From Saccharothrix sp. S26 (GTDB taxonomy: Bacteria; Actinomycetota; Actinomycetes; Mycobacteriales; Pseudonocardiaceae), in contig NZ_JAJUWT010000008.1 of NCBI RefSeq assembly GCF_021390395.1, positions 248,001 through 312,000 on the forward strand: a stretch of 64,000 bases of DNA, given 5' to 3'. A program made the translations under genes and the position numbers. Within the stretch, counting starts at the first letter, position 1, and every line of letters starts with the position of its first letter. The notes under the pieces are model-generated. The model saw only the letters and a program-made list of their open reading frames with translations, was not told where the DNA came from and did not search any database. This document shows, in pieces, positions 1-7,054 of the stretch.

Positions 1-681
1 CCGGGTGGGGAGGTGGTCCACCGGTCCCCGTTCCTCGGGTGGACGGGTGACGTGCCGCTGGCGCAGCTGGTCGCGCGGGCGACGGGTTGTCCGGTGGTGG
101 TCGAGAACGACGTGAGCGCGTTGACGGCGCTGGAGGCGTGGAGCCGGGTCGGTGCCGGGGTGTCGTCGATGGCCCTGGTCACGATCGGCACGGGCTTGGG
201 TTTCGGCTTCGTCGTGGACGGGCGGGTGGTGCGCGGCGCCCACGGTGCCGCCGGGCGGCTGGACCACGTGGTCGTGGTCCCGGACGGGCCGGTCTGCGAG
301 CACGGTCATCAAGGGTGCGCGAGCGCGCTGCTCAACAACGGCGCGGTGGTGCGCAACGCCGGCTCGACGTCCGGTGACTACGCGGCGGTCATCGAGGCGG
401 CACGCGCCGGTGACGGTCCGGAGCGCCGGGCGGTCGAGGCCGCCGGCGTGGCGTTGGGGCGGCTGATCGGGCTCATCCAGAACACGGTAGACCCGGAGAA
501 GGTCGTGCTGACCGGTGACGGTCTGGACACCTACCGGGTCGCGGCCGACGTGGTGCACGCCGAGGTCGAGCGGATCGCCGAGGGTGGGCCGGGTACCGCC
601 GTGCTGGACGTGCAGGCGTTCGACTTCTCGGAGTGGGCGCGCGCGGCGGCGGGGACCGCGATCTTCTCGCTGCTGACCTGA
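1..681 (+). CDS. ROK-family transcriptional regulator, 5' end outside window
   Basis: The reading frame is open from the first base, so this is the C-terminal ~226 residues of a longer protein. It shows the ROK sugar-kinase-like fold: VENDVSAL, the glycine-rich GTGLGFGFVVDG phosphate/sugar loop, and the cysteine/histidine segment CEHGHQGC where ROK proteins bind zinc. It is clearly paralogous to the complete ROK regulator at 14996-16156, which has an N-terminal DNA-binding domain, so a regulator is likelier than a kinase; the missing N-terminus would decide. It ends 9 bases before the 21-bp operator at 691-711, so it is the best local candidate for the protein that binds that operator (inference). 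Confidence 0.85.
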   Translation, partial: PGGEVVHRSPFLGWTGDVPLAQLVARATGCPVVVENDVSALTALEAWSRVGAGVSSMALVTIGTGLGFGFVVDGRVVRGAHGAAGRLDHVVVVPDGPVCEHGHQGCASALLNNGAVVRNAGSTSGDYAAVIEAARAGDGPERRAVEAAGVALGRLIGLIQNTVDPEKVVLTGDGLDTYRVAADVVHAEVERIAEGGPGTAVLDVQAFDFSEWARAAAGTAIFSLLT

Positions 682-690
682 ACCAACTCT

Positions 691-733
691 TTTGTCACTG
701 TCATTGACAAACTCCCGGTGCGGCTCTTAGCGT
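691..733 (+). promoter_or_regulatory. Promoter with overlapping 21-bp palindromic operator, copy 1
   Basis: The palindrome TTTGTCA-N7-TGACAAA (691-711) overlaps a -35 box TTGACA (704-709). After an 18-bp spacer follows TAGCGT (728-733) as the -10 box. The same operator, -35, spacer length and -10 occur at 4556-4598 and, inverted, at 12843-12885. Operator overlap with the -35 predicts repression by steric exclusion. It drives GH42 and GH51. Confidence 0.8.
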
Positions 734-786
734 GGCCTGGCCCGAGCGATCGGCTCGGCCGCGCACCGTCCAGGGAGATATTCGGC

Positions 787-828
787 ATGCCATCGCGTTC
801 CTCCACGACTCCCTCCCGCCGTGCTTGA
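787..828 (+). CDS. Short leader ORF (13 codons) in the GH42 transcript
   Basis: The ATG follows GGGAGA by about ten bases and encodes MPSRSSTTPSRRA before a stop, 129 bases ahead of the GH42 start. Promoter, untranslated region and first codons align by eye with those of the leader ORF at 4656-4724 (M-x-S-R-x-S-T in both). The peptide resembles the start of a Tat or lipoprotein signal sequence, so it may be the stump of a lost substrate-binding-protein gene; it could also be a fortuitous ORF. A stop-free frame downstream (to 941, ending WKIDL) has no recognised function. Confidence 0.4.
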   Translation: MPSRSSTTPSRRA

Positions 829-957
829 GCTGTCCGATCAGGACGCCCACCGCTCACGGCTGGGGCGCCCACTCGGCGTGGTCGTTCCAGTGGTGGCGAT
901 CGTCCCTCTCCGGCGAACGTCTCTGGAAGATCGACCTCTGACTGGGGGACTCAAGGG

Positions 958-2952
958 ATGACGACGCACTGGCCCACCTCGGGTTTCGGCTTCGGCGGTG
1001 ACTACAACCCCGAGCAGTGGGCGCCGGAGGTGTGGGACGAGGACCTGCGCCTCATGAAAGAGGCGGGCGTGAACGTCGTGACGCTCGGTGTGTTCAGCTG
1101 GGGCGCGCTGGAAGTGGCCGACGGGGTGTTCGAGTGGACGTGGCTGGACCGCGTCATCGACCTGCTGCACCGCAACGGGATCTCGGTCGACCTCGCCACG
1201 CCCACCGCCGCGCCGCCGCTGTGGCTGCACGCCGCCCACCCGGAGATCCTGCCGGTGAACGCCGACATGACGCGGCACTGGCCGGGAGCGCGGTTGGGGT
1301 GGTGCCCGAGTTCGGCGACGTTCCGCCGGTACGCGCTGCGCATGACCAGGGCGCTCGCCGAGCGTTACGCCGCCCACCCGGCGGTGGTGCTGTGGCACGT
1401 CAGCAATGAACTCGGCGGTGGGAACGGGCGTTGCCACTGCGACGAGTCCCTCGCCGCCTTCCGGGGTTGGCTGCGTGAGCGCTACGGCTCGCTCGACAAC
1501 CTCAACCGCGCCTGGGGCACGGCGTTCTGGGGACACCACCTCACCGACTGGGACCAGATCCCCGCGCCGCGCGGCGCCGAGGCGCACAACCCGGCGCTGA
1601 TGCTGGACTACGACCGGTTCTCCTCGGACGCCCTGCTCGACCACTTCCAGGCCGAACGCGACGTCATCCGCGAGTTCGCGCCTACCACCCCCATCACCAC
1701 GAACTTCATGGTCGGCACCCAGCAGGACATCGTCGACTACCCGCGGTGGGCGCAGCACATGGACGTGGTCGCCAACGACCACTACACCACCCCGGACGAC
1801 CCGCTGTCGGCGCAGGACATCGCGTTCTCCGCGGACCGGATGCGCGGCATGACCACCGATCGCGGCCCCTGGCTGCTCATGGAGCACTCGGCCGGCGGCG
1901 CCGCCTGGAACCGCGTCAACCGGGCCAAGGCGCCCCGCGAGCTGATCCGGGACAGCCTCGGGCACATCGCGCGCGGCGCGGACGGCGCGTTGTTCTTCCA
2001 GTGGCGGGCCTCGTTGCGCGGAGCCGAGCGGTTCCACCAGGGCATGGTGCCGCACGCCGGGTTCGACTCCAAGGTCGGCCGCGAGGTGCGGGAGCTGGGC
2101 GCGGTGCTGGGTCGGTTGGCGGAGGTGCGCGGCTCGACCGTGGAACCGGCGCGGGTCGCGTTGCTGTTCGACGACGAGGCGGCGTGGGCGTTCTCCCGAG
2201 GGCTCAAGCCGCACAACGGACTGCGTTACGGCGACGAGCCGCGCACCTGGCACCGCGCGCTGTGGACCCGCAACGTCCTGGTCGACGTCGTGCCCTCGTG
2301 GGCCGACCTGAGCGGCTACGACCTGGTGATCGTGCCGACGCTGTTCCTCGTGGACGACAGGTCCGCCGAACGCGTCGCCGAGGTGGCGCGACGCGGTGGT
2401 GTGGTCGTGGTGACCTGGATGTCGGGGATCGTGGACCACGAGAACGCCGTGCGGCCAGGTGGGTACCCCGGCGCGTTCCGCGAGCTGCTGGGCGTGCGCT
2501 CGGAGGAGTTCTTCCCCCTCCAGCCCGGTGAGCGCGGCGGACTCGACTCCGGTGCGGCGTTCCACTCCTGGTCGGAACTGATGGACGTCACCGACGCCGA
2601 GGTGATCGCCCGTTATGCCCGCGGTCCGCTGGCCGGCGGGCCCTCCCTGACCCGCCGCGCGGTCGGCTCGGGCGCGGCCTACTACGTCTCGTGTGCTCTG
2701 GAGCCGGAGAGCCTGGACGAGTTCGTCGGGCAGGTGCTGGACGACGCGGGCATCGAGCCGTCCGGTCCCGGGGCGGGACTGGACGTGGTGCGTCGCGAAA
2801 AAGAAGGCGTCACGTGGGTCTTCGCCCTCAACCACGGTGATGAGGAACGCCGTGTGGCGGTGAGGGGGGTCGAGCTGGTGACGGGCGAGACCGTGGACGA
2901 CGAACTCGTCGTGCCGGGCCGCGAGGTGCGGGTCGTGCGCGAGCGCCGCTGA
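958..2952 (+). CDS. GH42 beta-galactosidase
   Basis: A 664-residue cytoplasmic enzyme (no signal peptide) that releases galactose from beta-galactosides, possibly transported galactan or pectin oligomers. The N-terminal GGDYNPEQW motif and TIM barrel are typical of GH42. The acid/base is Glu151 in HVSNE and the nucleophile Glu309 in LLMEHSAGG. Cys116, Cys159 and Cys161 match the family's metal-binding cysteine cluster. The middle trimerisation domain and C-terminal beta domain are present, so the length is normal. The start is supported by GGGGGA and AAGGG just upstream. GH51 follows after 43 bases, implying a two-gene operon under the 691-733 promoter. Confidence 0.93.
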   Translation: MTTHWPTSGFGFGGDYNPEQWAPEVWDEDLRLMKEAGVNVVTLGVFSWGALEVADGVFEWTWLDRVIDLLHRNGISVDLATPTAAPPLWLHAAHPEILPVNADMTRHWPGARLGWCPSSATFRRYALRMTRALAERYAAHPAVVLWHVSNELGGGNGRCHCDESLAAFRGWLRERYGSLDNLNRAWGTAFWGHHLTDWDQIPAPRGAEAHNPALMLDYDRFSSDALLDHFQAERDVIREFAPTTPITTNFMVGTQQDIVDYPRWAQHMDVVANDHYTTPDDPLSAQDIAFSADRMRGMTTDRGPWLLMEHSAGGAAWNRVNRAKAPRELIRDSLGHIARGADGALFFQWRASLRGAERFHQGMVPHAGFDSKVGREVRELGAVLGRLAEVRGSTVEPARVALLFDDEAAWAFSRGLKPHNGLRYGDEPRTWHRALWTRNVLVDVVPSWADLSGYDLVIVPTLFLVDDRSAERVAEVARRGGVVVVTWMSGIVDHENAVRPGGYPGAFRELLGVRSEEFFPLQPGERGGLDSGAAFHSWSELMDVTDAEVIARYARGPLAGGPSLTRRAVGSGAAYYVSCALEPESLDEFVGQVLDDAGIEPSGPGAGLDVVRREKEGVTWVFALNHGDEERRVAVRGVELVTGETVDDELVVPGREVRVVRERR

Positions 2953-2995
2953 GCGCGACCGAACGCCCATCCGAAGACGAGGAGTGGCAAGAAGC

Positions 2996-4543
2996 ATGGT
3001 CGTCACCATCAACGCGGACGTCGGCGACGTGATCGGCCCGGTGCCGCGAAGGCTCTTCGGCTCGTTCGTCGAGCACATGGGCCGATGCGTCTACACCGGG
3101 CTGTACGAACCGGGCCACCCGCGCGCGGACGCGAACGGCTTCCGCGGCGATGTGCTGGAGCTCGCCCGTGAGCTCGGCGTCACCGTGGTCCGCTACCCCG
3201 GCGGGAACTTCGTGTCCTCCTACCGCTGGGAGGACGGCGTCGGCCCGGTCGGGGATCGGCCGACCCGGCTCGATCCGGCGTGGCACGCGGTGGAGACCAA
3301 CGAGTTCGGGTTGCACGAGTTCATGGCGTGGGTCGACGCGGTCGACGCGGAGCCGATGTACGCGGTGAACCTGGGTACGAGGGGCATCCAGGAAGCCGCG
3401 GACGTGCTGGAGTACTGCAACCACCCTGGCGGCACCGCGCTCAGCGAGCGACGCCGTGCCAATGGTGCGGACGCGCCCTTCGGCATCCGGTTGTGGTGCC
3501 TGGGCAACGAGATGGACGGGCACTGGCAGGTCGGGCACAAGACCGCGTCCGAGTACGGTCGGCTGGCCGCCGAGACCGCCCGCCTGATGCGGATGATCGA
3601 CCCTGCCGTCGAACTGGTGGTGGCGGGCAGCTCCGCCCCGAACATGCCGACCTTCGGCGAGTGGGAGCGCACGGTGCTCACCCACACCGCCGCCCTGGTC
3701 GACCACATCTCGGTGCACGCCTACTGCCAGGAGCACGACGGTGACGCGGACAGCTACCTCGCCAGCGCCGCCGGCCTCGACCGCTACCTGAAGGACACCG
3801 CCGGGATCATCGACCGGACGCTGGCCGACCTGGGCCTGGACAAGACCATCGGCATCGCCGTGGACGAGTGGAACGTCTGGGACCAGCGGCACTGGAACGA
3901 GGTCGAGCAACCACGCCTGCGCTCCGCGCCGCCGATGGCCGCCGGTCGGGTCATCGAGGACACCTACACCGTCACCGACGCCGTCGTGGTCGGCACGCTG
4001 TTGAACTGCCTGCTGCGCAACACCGATCGCGTGACGATGGCGAACTTGGCGCAACTGGTCAACGTCATCGCACCCATCCGCAGCGAGCCCGGGGGTCCGG
4101 CCTGGCGCCAGACGACGTTCCACCCGTTCCACCTGACCGCCCGCACCGCACGCGGGGTGAGCCTGCGGACCACCGTGATCGGTGCGCCGATCCACACCTC
4201 CCTGCACGGACCGGTCGACCCCGTCGACGCCGCGATCACGTTCGACGAGCACACCGGCCGGGCCGCGGCCTTCCTGGCCAACCGGTCCACCACCGCCGAA
4301 GCCGAGGTGGAGCTGTCACTGCGCGGTGCGTCGCTGGAGGTCGAGGAGGCGCACGTCGTGATGACGCCGCCCGGCATGACCCGCCACGCGGCCAACACCG
4401 AACACTCGCACCCCGTCGCACCGGTTCCCCTGACCGGGATCCGCACGGCGATCTCCGCGGACGGAACGTCCGTGTCCGTGACGTTGCCCGCGCTGTCCTG
4501 GTCGGCTGTCGAGTTCCGCGCGAGCGGTGCTCCTCCTCGCTGA
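2996..4543 (+). CDS. GH51 alpha-L-arabinofuranosidase
   Basis: A 515-residue cytoplasmic enzyme that removes alpha-L-arabinofuranosyl units from arabinan, arabinoxylan or arabinogalactan oligosaccharides. Family signatures are RYPGGNF near residue 66, the acid/base Glu172 in WCLGNEMDG, and the nucleophile Glu291 in VDEWNVW, followed by the usual C-terminal beta-sandwich. The ATG at 2996 is preferred because AGGAG (2980-2984) lies 11 bases upstream; an in-frame GTG at 2984 overlaps that ribosome site. It is co-transcribed with GH42, and the pair would strip galactose and arabinose from the same side chains. Confidence 0.92.
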   Translation: MVVTINADVGDVIGPVPRRLFGSFVEHMGRCVYTGLYEPGHPRADANGFRGDVLELARELGVTVVRYPGGNFVSSYRWEDGVGPVGDRPTRLDPAWHAVETNEFGLHEFMAWVDAVDAEPMYAVNLGTRGIQEAADVLEYCNHPGGTALSERRRANGADAPFGIRLWCLGNEMDGHWQVGHKTASEYGRLAAETARLMRMIDPAVELVVAGSSAPNMPTFGEWERTVLTHTAALVDHISVHAYCQEHDGDADSYLASAAGLDRYLKDTAGIIDRTLADLGLDKTIGIAVDEWNVWDQRHWNEVEQPRLRSAPPMAAGRVIEDTYTVTDAVVVGTLLNCLLRNTDRVTMANLAQLVNVIAPIRSEPGGPAWRQTTFHPFHLTARTARGVSLRTTVIGAPIHTSLHGPVDPVDAAITFDEHTGRAAAFLANRSTTAEAEVELSLRGASLEVEEAHVVMTPPGMTRHAANTEHSHPVAPVPLTGIRTAISADGTSVSVTLPALSWSAVEFRASGAPPR

Positions 4544-4555
4544 CCCAGCGGCATC

Positions 4556-4598
4556 TTTGTCACTGTCATTGACAAACTCTCGTTCCGGCTCTTAGCGT
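4556..4598 (+). promoter_or_regulatory. Promoter with overlapping 21-bp palindromic operator, copy 2
   Basis: The operator 4556-4576 is identical over all 21 bases to 691-711. TTGACA (4569-4574) is followed after 18 bp by TAGCGT (4593-4598). Similarity to copy 1 continues through the untranslated leader to the first codons of a short ORF, so the whole cassette is duplicated. It starts 12 bases after the GH51 stop and gives GH36 its own promoter. Confidence 0.8.
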
Positions 4599-4655
4599 GT
4601 CCTGGCACCGGCGATCGGCCGGGCGCACCAGCAGCTGTCAAAGGGGATACCTCGC

Positions 4656-4724
4656 ATGCGATCGCGTTGTTCCACACTTCTCGGCGCGGTCGCCGTGGCG
4701 CGTGTCGTGCGGGAGCGCCGATGA
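4656..4724 (+). CDS. Leader ORF (22 codons) overlapping the GH36 start
   Basis: An ATG preceded by AAAGGGG opens a 22-codon frame whose TGA overlaps the GH36 ATG as ATGA, a normal translational-coupling arrangement. The first half (MRSRCSTLLGAVAVA) looks like a signal-peptide start. The second half ends RVVRERR-stop, the same residues that end the GH42 protein at 2952. The simplest reading is a deletion scar in which the start of a secreted-protein gene was joined to the tail of a GH42-like gene. Expression is plausible given the ribosome site, but a function is not implied. Confidence 0.55.
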   Translation: MRSRCSTLLGAVAVARVVRERR

Positions 4725-6871
4725 GCGCGACCGGACCGGCCTGGCCCGGTCACCCGGTCGTGCTCGCGGCGGCGGGGGTGTCGCTCGTGCTGGCGCCGCA
4801 GGCCGAAGGCTTGCCGGAGGTGCTGCACTGGGGCGCTGACCTCGGCCCGCTCGGCGTGGACGAGCTCGACCAGTTCCGGCTCGCGAGGGAACGCGGGGTG
4901 TCGGCCAGTGCGCTGGACGAGCCGTGGCCGTTCACCTTGGCTCCCGGCGAGGGCGACGGTTGGGCCGGAGCACCTGGCCTGCTGTTGGAGAGCAACGGCG
5001 GCCCGATCCGTCCCCGCTGGCGGGTCGACGGTTTCACCGTCACCTCGACCGAGATCACCGTGACCGCGCGATCCACCGGTCTGGTGCTGAAGACCGACCT
5101 CCGCCTGGACGCGCACGGCGTTCTCCGCGTGCGCCACCGAGTGGGCAACGAGGGCTCGACCCCGGTGCGCGTCGCGGTCGCCGACACGGTGCTGCCGCTG
5201 GACGACCGTGCGACCGAATTGCTCGACTTCAGCGGTCGCTGGACGCGCGAGCGGATGCCGCAGCGACGTCCCCGCACGCAGGGCACGCTGGTGCGCGAGT
5301 CGCGGCGAGGCCGCACCGGTCACGACTCGCCGACCCTGCTGGCGGCGGGCGTCCCGGGTTTCGGCGACCGCCACGGCGAGCTGTGGGCCGTGCACCTGGC
5401 GTGGAGCGGCGACGCGCGCTACCGCGTGGACGACCTGCCCGAGGGGCGTGTCGCGATCGGCGTGGGGGAACTGCTGCGCCCCGGTGAGGTCGAACTGGTG
5501 ACGGGGGAGACCTTCGAGACGCCGGAAGGCGTCTTCGTCTGGTCGGACCGCGGGCTCGACGGGCTGTCGGCCAGGCTGCACGCCTCGCTGCGCGACCGAC
5601 CGCACCACCCCGTCTCGCCACGGCCGGTCGTGCTGAACACGTGGGAGGCCGTCTACTTCCACCACGACCTGCCGACCCTGCGCCGGCTCGCCGAGGTCGG
5701 CGCGGACATCGGCGTGGAGCGGTTCGTGCTGGACGACGGCTGGTTCCGCGGCCGGCGCGACGACCGCGCCGGGCTCGGCGACTGGCTGGTGGACGAGCAG
5801 GTGTGGCCGGACGGACTGCACCCTTTGATCGACCACGTGCGCGGCCTGGGCATGCGGTTCGGGCTGTGGGTCGAGCCGGAGATGGTCAACCTCGACTCCG
5901 ACCTCGCCCGTGAGCACCCGGACTGGCTGCTCACACCGGATGCCGACCGGGCGCGGACCATGCGCCACCAGCACGTGCTCGACCTCGCGCTGCCCGAGGT
6001 CCGCGAACACCTGCTCAAGCACCTGTCCGCGCTGCTGGACGAGTACGACATCGCCTACCTCAAGTGGGACCAGAACCGCGACCTGCTCGAAGCCACCCAC
6101 CTCGGCCGCGCCGGAGTCGACGCGCAGGTGCGCGCCCTCTACGACCTCCTCGACACCCTGCGCGCCCGGTACCCGCACCTGGAGATCGAGTCGTGCGCCT
6201 CCGGTGGCGCCCGCATCGACCTGGGCGTGCTGGAGCGCACCGACCGGGTGTGGGCTTCGGACTCCAACGACCCGATCGAGCGCACCCAGTCGCAACGGTG
6301 GACCGAACTGCTGCTGCCACCGGAACTGATCGGCAGCCACGTCGGACCACCCCGCTCCCACACCTCCGGCCGGCACGCCGACCTCGGCTTCCGCATCGCC
6401 ACCACCCTGTTCGCCTCACCCGGCCTCGAATGGGACCTCACCACCTGCGGCCCGCACGAGCTCGAGGTGCTGACCGCGTGGATCGACTTCTACCGCCGCG
6501 TGCGCCCCACCCTGCACGCCGGTGAACTCGTCCACGACACCCCGACCGACGGCGGAGCACTGCTCACCGGTGCGGTCGCCCCCGACCGTGCCCACGCGCT
6601 GTACCGCCTGTCCCGCACCGACTCCGGCGACCGCGCCGTGCCGCCCCCCATCCGCCTGCCCGGCCTCGACCCGACCCGCCGGTACCGGGTGCGGGTGGTG
6701 GACGAACTGCCCGCGCCCCGGCTGCTCGACGTCCGGCCGCCGGCGTGGCTCGCCGCCGGGGAGACCACCGCCACCGGCCGCGTCCTGGCCGAAGCCGGTC
6801 TCGCCGCGCCCCTCCTGGCGCCGGCCCAAGCCCTCGTGCTCGAACTCACCGCACTGGACGGAGGTATTTGA
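4721..6871 (+). CDS. GH36 alpha-galactosidase
   Basis: A 716-residue cytoplasmic enzyme cleaving terminal alpha-1,6-galactose from raffinose-type or galactomannan oligosaccharides. An N-terminal beta-supersandwich precedes the barrel, which starts near NTWEAVYFHHD. The nucleophile is Asp450 in YLKWDQN, SCASGGARIDLG forms part of the active site, and Asp514 in WASDSNDP is the acid/base. The ATG at 4721 is preferred because GGGAG lies five bases upstream and it overlaps the leader ORF stop; an earlier in-frame ATG (4667) lacks a ribosome site. With the GH26 mannanase it would complete galactomannan breakdown. Confidence 0.92.
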   Translation: MSATGPAWPGHPVVLAAAGVSLVLAPQAEGLPEVLHWGADLGPLGVDELDQFRLARERGVSASALDEPWPFTLAPGEGDGWAGAPGLLLESNGGPIRPRWRVDGFTVTSTEITVTARSTGLVLKTDLRLDAHGVLRVRHRVGNEGSTPVRVAVADTVLPLDDRATELLDFSGRWTRERMPQRRPRTQGTLVRESRRGRTGHDSPTLLAAGVPGFGDRHGELWAVHLAWSGDARYRVDDLPEGRVAIGVGELLRPGEVELVTGETFETPEGVFVWSDRGLDGLSARLHASLRDRPHHPVSPRPVVLNTWEAVYFHHDLPTLRRLAEVGADIGVERFVLDDGWFRGRRDDRAGLGDWLVDEQVWPDGLHPLIDHVRGLGMRFGLWVEPEMVNLDSDLAREHPDWLLTPDADRARTMRHQHVLDLALPEVREHLLKHLSALLDEYDIAYLKWDQNRDLLEATHLGRAGVDAQVRALYDLLDTLRARYPHLEIESCASGGARIDLGVLERTDRVWASDSNDPIERTQSQRWTELLLPPELIGSHVGPPRSHTSGRHADLGFRIATTLFASPGLEWDLTTCGPHELEVLTAWIDFYRRVRPTLHAGELVHDTPTDGGALLTGAVAPDRAHALYRLSRTDSGDRAVPPPIRLPGLDPTRRYRVRVVDELPAPRLLDVRPPAWLAAGETTATGRVLAEAGLAAPLLAPAQALVLELTALDGGI

Positions 6872-6992
6872 TCCCCACGCCGACCGACTCGCCGGCATCC
6901 GCCGGATGTTGCGCACCAAGCGCACCGGCTCATTTCTGAATGACCTGTACGAATCGGTTTCCTCATCAACCGAGTGTCGTGCTGAACGTTAC

Positions 6993-7006
6993 TGGGAGCG
7001 CTCCCA
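6993..7006. promoter_or_regulatory. CelR/CebR-type operator upstream of GH9
   Basis: The perfect palindrome TGGGAGCGCTCCCA is the 14-bp site recognised by the LacI-family cellulase regulator CelR of Thermobifida fusca (established knowledge). It lies 48 bases ahead of the GH9 start. No LacI-type regulator gene is in the window, so the repressor must be encoded elsewhere. Confidence 0.85.
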
Positions 7007-7054
7007 GAGTAAAGCCGTTGCCAACCGTCAGAGTAGACGGAGGAGAACAGTTCC

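Noticed and set aside
838-3078. Very long open frame antisense to GH42
   Set aside because: It is the complement of a proven catalytic gene; the translation is His/Arg/Val-rich with no domain, as expected from GC-rich codon bias.
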